Positions 1 through 5,760 are shown, counted from the first letter of the stretch. The stretch is DNA of 5,760 bases from Anaerolineae bacterium (GCA_020851855.1 JADZBY010000263.1:1-5760), one strand, 5' to 3'. The notes: generated from the sequence alone by a model not told the origin. Program-made: numbers and translations.

Positions 1-540
1 GACGTGGTGGTCGATCTGGGCAGCGGCGGCGGCATCGATTGTTTCCTCGCCTCGAAGCGCGTCGGACCGCTGGGCCTGGTCATCGGCGTAGACATGACGC
101 CCGACATGCTGGCCCAGGCCAACGCCAACAAGGCAAAACTCGGCGTGCGCAATGTCGAGTTCCGCCAGGGCCAGATCGAAGCGCTGCCCGTCGAGAGCGG
201 CACAGTAGACGTGGTCATGTCCAACTGCGTGATCAACCTCTCGCCGGACAAGCGCGCCGTGTTCAACGAAGCGTTCCGTGTCCTTCGATCCGGCGGGCGC
301 ATCTCGATCAGCGACATCGTCACCGAAGGCGAGTTCAGCCCGGAGCTGCGCGCGCGGGTTGACCAGTGGTCGGCGTGCGTCACCGGCGCGATCGACGCGC
401 AAGACTACACGGCAATGATGCAGCAAGCCGGTTTTGTCGATATTCAGGTGGTGGACAAGGCCGACGCCGCCGACATCGTGCCATTGCAACCGGGCATGCC
501 GCGCATCTTCAGCGCCCGCATGACCGCGCGCAAGCCGTAA
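1..540 (+). CDS. arsM: Arsenite S-adenosylmethionine methyltransferase ArsM, C-terminal part (5' end outside window)
   Basis: This is the C-terminal 179 codons of a Rossmann-fold methyltransferase, open in frame from base 1; the true start lies upstream. ArsM methylates trivalent arsenic with SAM in the cytoplasm, giving methylated and volatile arsenicals. Visible motifs are the SAM-binding motif I 'DLGSGGGIDCF' near bases 13-45, the acidic ribose-binding 'GVDMTPDML' near 88-114, and the ArsM signature 'SNCVINLSPDK' near 220-252. The cysteine of 'SNCVINLS' (226-228) and that of 'WSACVTGA' (376-378) match the two C-terminal arsenic-binding cysteines of the family. The N-terminal partner cysteine (usually in a YGCG-type motif) would lie before base 1, so the triad cannot be confirmed. 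The C-terminus 'IFSARMTARKP' is a normal bacterial ArsM ending, so the 3' end looks intact. No arsR or other ars gene follows; the next gene is convergent. The family call is firm. Confidence 0.92.
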   Translation, partial: DVVVDLGSGGGIDCFLASKRVGPLGLVIGVDMTPDMLAQANANKAKLGVRNVEFRQGQIEALPVESGTVDVVMSNCVINLSPDKRAVFNEAFRVLRSGGRISISDIVTEGEFSPELRARVDQWSACVTGAIDAQDYTAMMQQAGFVDIQVVDKADAADIVPLQPGMPRIFSARMTARKP

Positions 541-564
541 GCGCCGCCTGAAAGGGCGCCAGCT

Positions 565-595
565 CGCCGCCGTCATGACGCCATGCACGGCGGCG
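565..595. terminator. Hairpin between convergent arsM and PAS genes, possible bidirectional terminator
   Basis: A perfect 9-bp inverted repeat (CGCCGCCGT at 565-573, ACGGCGGCG at 587-595) extends inward by CATG/CATG (574-577 with 582-585). That leaves a four-base loop (578-581) and one bulged C at 586. It sits in the 67-bp gap between two converging stop codons, where a shared terminator is expected. Neither strand shows a T-tract after the stem, so it is not a classic intrinsic terminator. The structure is seen; the function is inferred. Confidence 0.45.
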
Positions 596-607
596 AATCA
601 CGGCGCG

Positions 608-2179
608 TCAGGATTTGTGGTTGAGCACTTCTTCCGCCCGCTTCAGATCGGTGATGTCACGATTGATGCCGATGATCCCCACAACCGCGCCCTCGGCGTT
701 GCGCATCGGGACTTTCGTCGTCAACAGCCACTTCTCGTTCCCGTAGGCATCCACCGTCTTCTCTTCGTGATTGATGAGCGCCGTCCCCGACTCCATGACC
801 GCCCTATCGTCCGCCGTATACGTGGACGCCAGCTCGTCAGAGAAGAAGTCGAAGTCCGATTTGCCGATGCCCTCTGAAACATCGTCCAGCCCCCATAGCT
901 TCGCGTGGGCGGCGTTGTGCGCGATGATCCGCCCTTCGGTGTCCTTGACGAAGATATTGTCCGGCAAGCTGTCGATGATCAGGTGCAGAAGCGCCCGTTC
1001 CTGCGCCAGCGCCTCTTCGGCAACCTTCTGCTCCGTCACGTCGCGGCTGATCCCGACCAGCCCGACCACCTCACCTTTCTCGTCTTTCATCGGAACTTTC
1101 GTGGTCAAGACGCGCCGTTCCGCGCCGCTGGCGTTCACCGTGCGCCGGTCAGCATTGACCAGCGGCTCACCCGACGACATAATCGCCTCGTCGTCGGCGT
1201 GGAACCGCGCCGCCATGTGCTTCGGGAACACGTCAAAGGCCGTCTTGCAGACCAGCGACTCGGCAGTGGTCTTCACCGCCAGCGCGTGCGCCACGTTGCT
1301 GATCATGAACCGCCCGGCGCGGTCTTTGGCGAAGATGTAATCCGGCACGTTGTCGATCAGCGTGCGCAAAAGCGCCCGCTCGCGCTCCAACGACTGCTCC
1401 ACGAGCCTGCGGTCGGTTACATCGCGCCCGATGCCCACCAGGCCGATGATCTTGCCCTGGCCGTTTTTCAGCGGGATTTTGTTGGTCAATAGCCAGCGCG
1501 TCTTGCCGCCGGCTCGGTCGAGCGCTGGCTCTTCACGGTTGATGACCGGCTGGCCAGATTTCAACAGCGCCTGTTCATCCGCCAGGTAGCTCGCGGCCAG
1601 GTCGGGCGGGTAGAAATCTGCATCCGTTTTGCCCAGCAGATCCGCCGGGGAAGAGGCTCCCATGCCGAGCGCTGTGGCCGCATTTGCCGTGACAAAACGG
1701 CTCTGCGCATTCTTCACGTAGATGTAATCCGGCACGTTGTCGATGAGCGTGCGCCACTGGTTGCGTTCCTGCTCAAGCGCTTCTGCCATGTGCTGGGCGC
1801 GAATCAGGTACTGGATGCGGCGGCTCAGCAATGCCCACTGCGCCTCGAACGGCCCGCCGACATAATCGACCGCGCCCGCTTCCAGGGCGCGGCCTAGCCT
1901 GCCCTGTTCCGGTCCGTTCCGGTCCACCATCACCACCGGCGCATCGTTGCCGCCCGGCAGCGCGCGCAATTTCGCGCAGCATTCGGCCCCGTCCATGTCC
2001 GGAAGCGCTGCGTCCAGCGCCACGAGGTGCGGCTTGTGGCGCTGGAATGCTTCGAGGGCTTGTGCGCCCGTGCCCGCGTGCGCCAGCGCGTAGCCCGCTC
2101 CTTCCAGCGTGCGCGACGCCGTCGCGGAAAAGCCCGCATCGGGTGAGACAATGAGCACCAGGGAACGATCTGTCAGCAT
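608..2179 (-). CDS. Receiver-like domain plus three PAS domains, no output domain
   Basis: The product is a 523-aa cytoplasmic signalling protein with no membrane segment or signal peptide. Residues ~7-127 form a receiver-like (CheY-type) domain. It keeps the phospho-acceptor Asp56 in 'VALDAALPDMDG', but the acidic pair is Ser-Pro (12-13), the Thr/Ser switch position is Asp86, and the conserved Lys before Pro is Gly109. It is therefore probably a pseudo-receiver. Three PAS/PAC modules follow (~142-256, ~270-383, ~397-511). Each begins with a form of 'D(N/S)(V/L)PD(Y/N)I' and ends with a form of 'GI(G/S/N)RD(V/I)T', with charged helical linkers between them. The protein stops 12 residues after the last PAC motif. 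No histidine kinase, GGDEF, EAL or HTH domain follows, and only 67 bp remain before arsM. ATG 2179 was chosen over the in-frame ATG at 2191 because GGAGGT (2184-2189) sits 4 nt before it. It may act by protein-protein contact with a separate kinase. The Nudix gene lies 104 bp upstream on the same strand. Ligands are unknown. Confidence 0.88.
   Translation of the reverse strand: MLTDRSLVLIVSPDAGFSATASRTLEGAGYALAHAGTGAQALEAFQRHKPHLVALDAALPDMDGAECCAKLRALPGGNDAPVVMVDRNGPEQGRLGRALEAGAVDYVGGPFEAQWALLSRRIQYLIRAQHMAEALEQERNQWRTLIDNVPDYIYVKNAQSRFVTANAATALGMGASSPADLLGKTDADFYPPDLAASYLADEQALLKSGQPVINREEPALDRAGGKTRWLLTNKIPLKNGQGKIIGLVGIGRDVTDRRLVEQSLERERALLRTLIDNVPDYIFAKDRAGRFMISNVAHALAVKTTAESLVCKTAFDVFPKHMAARFHADDEAIMSSGEPLVNADRRTVNASGAERRVLTTKVPMKDEKGEVVGLVGISRDVTEQKVAEEALAQERALLHLIIDSLPDNIFVKDTEGRIIAHNAAHAKLWGLDDVSEGIGKSDFDFFSDELASTYTADDRAVMESGTALINHEEKTVDAYGNEKWLLTTKVPMRNAEGAVVGIIGINRDITDLKRAEEVLNHKS
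1334..1754. repeat. Near-identical 34-bp direct repeats inside the PAS gene, 387-bp period
   Basis: Bases 1334-1367 and 1721-1754 are 34-bp copies that differ at one position. They encode the start of PAS2 and PAS1 (the 'TLIDNVPDYI' region). The 387-bp period is exactly 129 codons, the length of one PAS module plus linker, so the repeat records duplication of a whole module. The corresponding start of PAS3 (around 945-990) is clearly more diverged. Confidence 0.85.
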
Positions 2180-2183
2180 GGCG

Positions 2184-2189
2184 ACCTCC
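2184..2189 (-). promoter_or_regulatory. Ribosome binding site that fixes the PAS gene start
   Basis: The minus strand reads GGAGGT followed by CGCC and ATG (2179). This six-base anti-16S match would lie inside the coding region if the upstream ATG at 2191 were used. The 4-nt gap is slightly short but acceptable. Confidence 0.7.
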
Positions 2190-2218
2190 ATGAGTGACCG
2201 CGGATCGGCTCTAAGCTT

Positions 2219-2224
2219 ATTATG
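2219..2224 (-). promoter_or_regulatory. Possible -10 box for the PAS gene
   Basis: CATAAT on the minus strand (5 of 6 to TATAAT) lies 40 bp upstream of the chosen start, in a locally AT-rich patch. No good -35 box sits 16-18 bp upstream, so this is weak. The gene may instead be read through from the Nudix gene. Confidence 0.25.
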
Positions 2225-2283
2225 AGGTGGAAATGCCCGGAGCCTGTTTCACAGAAGTCTCTCATGCGCCAAACTCGCGCCAT

Positions 2284-2724
2284 TCAGCCCCTTTCCCGGC
2301 GCTGCACGTACTCCCGGTACAGCGTCAGGTCATGCGCCGTGACCTTCGTCAGCCTGTCCGGCATCGCGTCCAGCCGAAACCAGCCGATCTCCGCGCACTT
2401 GTCCGGCTCGATGATCACCGGCGTGCCGGATACGATGCGGCACACGTACGACGGCGACACCCAGTGCTGCCCTTCGTCGGGCAAGATGTGATCGGTCACG
2501 GTCAGCATGTCCTCGACGGCAATCGTGATCCCGTATTCTTCGCGAATCTCCCGCACGAGCGCGTCGCGCAACGTCTCGCCAAATTCCACCGCGCCGCCCG
2601 GAAACTCCCACAGGCCGCGCTCGTTTCCGGCGCGCGGCCCCCGCCTGGCCAGGAACACCCGCCCCTCGTCATCCACGATGATCGCGCCCACGCCCACCCC
2701 GATGTAATCCACGCCTCTGCGCAC
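2284..2724 (-). CDS. Nudix (MutT-family) hydrolase, NUDT15-like
   Basis: The product is a 146-aa cytoplasmic enzyme expected to cleave a nucleoside diphosphate linked to another group (NTPs, oxidised nucleotides or similar), using Mg2+ held by the Nudix helix. The full Nudix box GX5EX7REUXEEXGU is present at residues 44-66, running from 'GAVEFGE' to 'REIREEYGI', with metal-binding glutamates at 59, 62 and 63. A 'LARRGPRAGNERGLWEFPGG' stretch precedes it. The later 'EPDKCAEIGWF' (~106-116) resembles the 'EPEKCE' element I recall from NUDT15-like and other MutT-type nucleotide hydrolases. The GTG at 2724 was chosen because AAAGGAG (2732-2738) lies 7 nt before it and the product has normal single-domain length. 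The frame stays open upstream to 2850, but that extension is low-complexity and unlike the family. The gene is divergent from the GH3 gene and lies upstream of the PAS gene on the same strand. The family call is firm; the substrate is unknown. Confidence 0.9.
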   Translation of the reverse strand: MRRGVDYIGVGVGAIIVDDEGRVFLARRGPRAGNERGLWEFPGGAVEFGETLRDALVREIREEYGITIAVEDMLTVTDHILPDEGQHWVSPSYVCRIVSGTPVIIEPDKCAEIGWFRLDAMPDRLTKVTAHDLTLYREYVQRRERG

Positions 2725-2731
2725 GCCGCCG

Positions 2732-2738
2732 CTCCTTT
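2732..2738 (-). promoter_or_regulatory. Ribosome binding site that fixes the Nudix GTG start
   Basis: The minus strand reads AAAGGAG, then 7 nt, then GTG at 2724. No comparable Shine-Dalgarno sequence precedes the other in-frame candidates, ATG 2772 or the start at 2850. This is the main reason for annotating a 146-aa rather than a 188-aa protein. Confidence 0.75.
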
Positions 2739-2828
2739 GCTGGCCCACTTTTCCACCATCCCCCGGCAACATCGTACCGCGCCCGTCGCGATTTGGCTTC
2801 CTCGTTTTTCCGCAGACCCATTCAGCGG

Positions 2829-2834
2829 TATGAT
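2829..2834 (+). promoter_or_regulatory. Possible -10 box for the GH3 gene
   Basis: TATGAT (5 of 6 to TATAAT) lies 48 bp before the GH3 start, which would give a leader of about 40 nt. Upstream at 2805-2810 there is only a T-rich stretch in place of a -35 box. It lies in the divergent 157-bp gap where a promoter is required, but the match alone is weak. Confidence 0.3.
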
Positions 2835-2867
2835 TCGGCCTGTCTCTCAACGCTCCGCAGCCCTTAT

Positions 2868-2872
2868 AAGGA
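2868..2872 (+). promoter_or_regulatory. Ribosome binding site of the GH3 gene
   Basis: AAGGA ends 9 nt before the ATG at 2882, a usable distance. It supports that ATG as the start, as does the normal GH3 N-terminus that follows. Confidence 0.6.
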
Positions 2873-2881
2873 CCCGCTCTG

Positions 2882-5218
2882 ATGACCGCTTACCAGGATA
2901 CCACCCGCCCAATCGCTGACCGCGTCGAGGCGCTGCTCCACCAGATGACGCTGGACGAAAAGATCGCCCAGCTTGGTAGTTTCTGGATTTACGAGGTGCT
3001 CGACGGCCTGGATTTCTCCGAGGCCAAAGCCCGGCTCCGCATGTCGCACGGCATCGGCCACGTCACCCGCCTGGGCGGCGCGAGCAACGTCCGCCCGCAG
3101 CAGGCGGCCCGGCTGAGCAATACCATTCAGCGCTTCCTGCTGGACCAGACGCGGCTGAAGATACCCGCCGTCGTCCACGAGGAGTGCTGCGGCGGCTACA
3201 TGGCCTTTGGCGCGACGGTCTTCCCGCAGGCTATCGGCGTGGCCAGCGCCTGGGAGCCGGAGCTTGTCGAGGCGATGACCGGCGTGATCCGTGAGCAGAT
3301 GCGCTCCGTGGGCGCGCACCACGCCCTTGCGCCCGTGCTCGACGTGGCGCGTGACGCCCGTTGGGGCCGCGTTGAAGAAACCTTTGGCGAAGACCCGTAC
3401 CTGATCGCCCGCACCGGCATCGCCTACGTGAAAGGGCTTCAGGGGCCGGACCTGCGTGCCGGAATCGTGGCCACAGCCAAGCACTTCGTCGGCTATGGCG
3501 CATCCGAGGGCGGCATGAACTGGGCCCCGCCGCACATTCCCGCCCGCGAGATGCGCGAAGTGTTCTTGCTGCCCTTCGAGGCGGCGGTCAAAGAGGCGCG
3601 CCTGGCCTCGGTCATGAACGGCTATCACGAGCTGGACGGCGTGCCGTGTGGCGCGGCGCGCTGGCTGCTCACCGACACGCTGCGCGAGCAGTGGGGCTTC
3701 ACCGGCACGCTCGTCTCCGACTATTTCGCGGTGACCATGCTGCAAAGCTATCACGCGCTGGCCAGCGACAAGGCCCATGCTGCCGCCATAGCCCTTGAGG
3801 CCGGCATCGACGTGGAACTGCCCAGCACGGATTGTTACGGCGATCCGCTGCGCGAGGCCGTGTTGCGCGGCGACATCCGCGAGGCGCTGGTGGATGTGGC
3901 GGTGCGGCGCGTCCTGGAGCAGAAATTCGCGCTCGGCCTGTTCGACTCGCCTTACGTCGATGAGGGCATCGTGGTTTTCGATACGCCCGACCAGCGCAAA
4001 CTGGCGCGCGATCTGGCCGCCAAGTCGCTTGTGCTGCTCAAGAACGAGGACCGCACCCTGCCGCTGTCGAAGGCCCTGAAATCCATCGCCGTCATCGGCC
4101 CAAACGCGGACGTGGTGCGCAACCTGTTCGGGGACTATTCCTACCCGGCTCACATCGAGACGCTTCTCGAACAGCAAGCCGAAGTCACCTTCGACACGCC
4201 GCAGCCCGACAGCGCTTCTCTGAGAGAGATCGGCGACTTCATCCAGGTGGTGAGCGTGCTGCACGCTATCCGCGAGAAGGTCGGGCCACAGGTCGCGCTG
4301 CATTACGCGAGGGGCTGCGGCGTGCTCGACCCGTCCACCGAGGGCTTTGCCGAGGCCGTCGAGGCCGCCAAACAGGCCGACGCCGTGATCCTGGTCCTCG
4401 GCGATAAAGCCGGCCTGACCGATAGCTGCACGTCTGGCGAGGCGCGCGACCGCGCGGTGCTCGATCTGCCCGGCGTCCAGCCCGACCTGATGCGCGCCGT
4501 GCTGGCAGCGGGCAAACCGACCGTGCTCGTGCTGGTCATCGGGCGTCCCGTCACACTGCACGACCTGGGCGATGCGGTCGATGCCATCCTGGTGGCCTGG
4601 TTCCCTGGCGAAGAGGGCGCGGGTGCGATTGCCGATGCCCTGTTCGGCGACGTGAATCCGGGCGGCAAGCTGCCCATCAGCTTCCCGCACACCGTCGGGC
4701 AGGTCCCCGTGTATTACGGGCACAAGCCGTCGGGCGGGCGCTCGCACTGGAAGGGCGTGTACGTCGAGACGCCGTGTGAGCCGCGTTACCCGTTCGGCTT
4801 CGGGCTGAGCTATACGCAATTCACCATCGGCAACCTGCGCGCACCCGGCGAGGTCCAGGCGGGCAGCGGCTTCCAGGTGCAGGTCGAGGTCAGCAATACC
4901 GGCGCGCGGCCCGGCGACGAGGTCGTCCAGCTTTACACCCGCACGCACGGTTCCAGCCTGACGCGGCCCGTCAAGGAACTGCGCGGCTTCAAGCGTGTGG
5001 CGCTCCAACCCGGCGAGACGCGCACCGTCGCCTTCGAAGTCGAGGGGGGGCAACTCGGTTATTACAACCAGGCGATGGAGTACGTGGTCGAGCCGGGTAC
5101 GTTGGAGATCATGGTCGGCGCATCGTCTGAGGACGTCCGCGAGCGGGCCGAGGTGCGCCTCACCGGGCCGGTGGCGAACGTGGAAAAAACCTTCGGCGGG
5201 CGCGCCAGCGTGTCCTGA
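2882..5218 (+). CDS. Glycoside hydrolase family 3, beta-xylosidase/beta-glucosidase type
   Basis: This complete 778-aa retaining exo-glycosidase releases terminal beta-linked xylose or glucose from short oligosaccharides. There is no signal peptide, so it should act in the cytoplasm on imported sugars. The N-terminal (beta/alpha)8 domain (~20-350) contains 'LDVARDARWGRVEETFGEDP' (153-172), 'KHFVGYG' (200-206) and the nucleophile Asp280 in 'GTLVSDYFAV'. The alpha/beta sandwich (~380-645) contains 'SLVLLKNE' and the likely acid/base Glu520 in 'TSGEARDRAVLDLPGVQ'. A fibronectin III-like domain (~660-755) has 'GDEVVQLY' and 'RPVKELRGFKRV'. From memory, the sequence follows Thermotoga maritima Xyl3 (TM0076) closely over its full length, including 'HEEC', 'NWAP' and 'KPSGGRSHW'; no alignment was run. 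This favours xylosidase over glucosidase, but GH3 specificity is hard to read from sequence. The gene is alone in its direction, divergent from the Nudix gene and convergent with a mannose-6-phosphate isomerase-like gene. No transporter or regulator is visible. Confidence 0.95.
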   Translation: MTAYQDTTRPIADRVEALLHQMTLDEKIAQLGSFWIYEVLDGLDFSEAKARLRMSHGIGHVTRLGGASNVRPQQAARLSNTIQRFLLDQTRLKIPAVVHEECCGGYMAFGATVFPQAIGVASAWEPELVEAMTGVIREQMRSVGAHHALAPVLDVARDARWGRVEETFGEDPYLIARTGIAYVKGLQGPDLRAGIVATAKHFVGYGASEGGMNWAPPHIPAREMREVFLLPFEAAVKEARLASVMNGYHELDGVPCGAARWLLTDTLREQWGFTGTLVSDYFAVTMLQSYHALASDKAHAAAIALEAGIDVELPSTDCYGDPLREAVLRGDIREALVDVAVRRVLEQKFALGLFDSPYVDEGIVVFDTPDQRKLARDLAAKSLVLLKNEDRTLPLSKALKSIAVIGPNADVVRNLFGDYSYPAHIETLLEQQAEVTFDTPQPDSASLREIGDFIQVVSVLHAIREKVGPQVALHYARGCGVLDPSTEGFAEAVEAAKQADAVILVLGDKAGLTDSCTSGEARDRAVLDLPGVQPDLMRAVLAAGKPTVLVLVIGRPVTLHDLGDAVDAILVAWFPGEEGAGAIADALFGDVNPGGKLPISFPHTVGQVPVYYGHKPSGGRSHWKGVYVETPCEPRYPFGFGLSYTQFTIGNLRAPGEVQAGSGFQVQVEVSNTGARPGDEVVQLYTRTHGSSLTRPVKELRGFKRVALQPGETRTVAFEVEGGQLGYYNQAMEYVVEPGTLEIMVGASSEDVRERAEVRLTGPVANVEKTFGGRASVS

Positions 5219-5274
5219 TCGCGAACCGGGCGGCGCTGTACGGGCTTGACAGGTGGATAGGCATCGTGTGGCGC

Positions 5275-5380
5275 GCCCGGCGCTGAAGCGACCGGGCTAA
5301 GCCTACAAAGCCCTTCGGGCTAGACGTCGCCTTCAGCCCGCAGGGCTTCGTGGTTTCAGCCTGGACCTTCAGGTCCGGGC
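5275..5380. repeat. Mirror-symmetric palindromic intergenic element with two alternative folds
   Basis: In one reading there are four local hairpins. They are H1 5275-5297 (GCCCGG...CCGGGC with inner CGC-TGAA-GCG and a bulged A), H2 5309-5321 (AGCCC-TTC-GGGCT), H3 5335-5347 (AGCCC-GCA-GGGCT) and H4 5359-5380 (9 bp with one G-T pair, loop TTCA). In the other reading, arms 5292-5321 and 5335-5364 pair as one imperfect hairpin: 23 Watson-Crick and 3 G-T pairs out of 30, with a 13-nt loop. The folds exclude each other, and the element is symmetric about ~5328. It lies between convergent stop codons, so it may end transcription both ways, or be a dispersed REP- or MITE-like repeat. No T-tract, open reading frame or clear target duplication was seen. 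Confidence 0.65.
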
Positions 5381-5394
5381 GGCGCGATGTGACC

Positions 5395-5760
5395 TCATCC
5401 CACGAACACCTTGACGGCCCGGCCCCGCCCGCGCGATAAGCTGTGCAGCCGGTACGCGCCCACTGCCGCCGGGACCAGGATGGTGTCCAGGGCGGCCAGC
5501 GGGTGGCTTCCACCGGACCACTCCAATGCCAGCCGTTCGCCGTCGAGCACATGCAGCAGGTGAAAAGATTCCCCGCGCGTATCGTCGGGATACTCTTCGC
5601 TGAAATCGGCGCGGTGCACGCGATAATGCACCGGCGCGGGCAGCGCGTGCGCGTATTCCGTCCACCCCGGCCCCTGCCGGACCGGTTGCGGCTCCGGGAT
5701 CAGGTCGGCGCGCGTCTCGGCGGTACGGCGGCGCGAATCCAGCGCGGCAAATGCCCGCTC
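5395..5760 (-). CDS. Class I mannose-6-phosphate isomerase-like cupin protein, C-terminal part (5' end outside window)
   Basis: The frame is open from the window's right edge to TGA at 5397-5395, giving the last 121 residues; the start lies beyond base 5760. Class I phosphomannose isomerases interconvert mannose-6-phosphate and fructose-6-phosphate with a Zn2+ held in the N-terminal cupin, which is not in view. What is visible fits the C-terminal cupin. A linker with 'PEPQP' is followed by beta-strand segments 'HYRVHRADFSEEY' and 'SFHLLHVLDGERLALEW'. Then come a glycine turn, 'LAALDTILVPAAVGAYRLHSL' (the 'GD..liPA....y.l' pattern of the family) and a final 'AVKVFVG'. The codons before GTG 5631 continue the same protein, so that GTG is internal and not the start. 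Metal and catalytic residues cannot be checked. A general sugar-binding cupin is the main alternative. It converges on the GH3 gene, so the two are not co-transcribed. Confidence 0.62.
   Translation of the reverse strand, partial: ERAFAALDSRRRTAETRADLIPEPQPVRQGPGWTEYAHALPAPVHYRVHRADFSEEYPDDTRGESFHLLHVLDGERLALEWSGGSHPLAALDTILVPAAVGAYRLHSLSRGRGRAVKVFVG

Noticed and set aside
2244..2254. Small CTGT-TTC-ACAG hairpin between the Nudix and PAS genes
   Set aside because: A 4-bp stem with no T-tract is too weak to call a terminator.
2725..2850. N-terminal extension of the Nudix protein to 188 aa
   Set aside because: The added 42 residues look like translated intergenic DNA, have no good ribosome binding site and would cover the divergent promoter region. 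The GTG at 2724 has a strong one.
5044..5050. Seven-G run near the 3' end of the GH3 gene as a possible frameshift or phase-variable tract
   Set aside because: The reading frame continues correctly through it into the conserved C-terminal 'VVEPGTLEIMVGASSED' region. The gene is intact here and one short G-run is not evidence of phase variation.
2864..5053. A 729-codon open frame on the minus strand across the whole GH3 gene
   Set aside because: It is antisense to a full-length, motif-perfect GH3 enzyme. Its translation is rich in Arg, Ala, His and Gly with no recognisable domain, as expected from the shadow frame of a GC-rich gene. Its length is striking but the GC-rich third codon positions explain it.
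5246..5251. Perfect TTGACA on the plus strand just after the GH3 gene
   Set aside because: There is no -10-like hexamer 16-19 bp downstream and no plus-strand gene follows, so it is probably a chance match.
5395..5631. A small stand-alone 78-aa gene starting at GTG 5631
   Set aside because: The same frame stays open to the window edge and the upstream residues fit the linker before a C-terminal cupin domain, so this is the end of a longer gene.

Overview
The window is a GC-rich bacterial chromosomal segment carrying five protein-coding genes, two of them cut by the window edges. There are no RNA genes, CRISPR array or recognisable mobile-element genes. Protein style suggests a Chloroflexota-type organism, possibly Anaerolineae-like: a Thermotoga-like cytoplasmic GH3 glycosidase, tandem 'DNVPDYI' PAS modules, and a palindrome-rich intergenic element. 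This assignment is inference only and no marker gene is present.

Layout. Bases 1-540 (+) hold the C-terminal part of an arsenite S-adenosylmethionine methyltransferase (ArsM). It converges on 608-2179 (-), a signalling protein with one degenerate receiver domain and three PAS domains but no output domain; a hairpin (565-595) lies between the two stop codons. Upstream of the PAS gene on the same strand is a Nudix hydrolase (2284-2724, -) that starts at a GTG behind a strong ribosome binding site. The short region 2725-2881 is a divergent intergenic space from which the GH3 gene (2882-5218, +; beta-xylosidase/beta-glucosidase type) is read rightward. The GH3 gene ends tail-to-tail with a 5'-truncated class I mannose-6-phosphate isomerase-like cupin (5395-5760, -).

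The 176-bp gap between those last two genes holds a mirror-symmetric palindromic element (5275-5380). It can fold either as four small hairpins or as one imperfect 73-nt hairpin. This and the output-less PAS protein are the least ordinary parts of the window. The GH3 enzyme and the isomerase-like gene both fit intracellular sugar use. ArsM (arsenic detoxification), the Nudix enzyme (nucleotide clean-up) and the PAS protein (sensing) have no clear functional tie to them or to each other. I did not find convincing evidence of a new multi-gene system.
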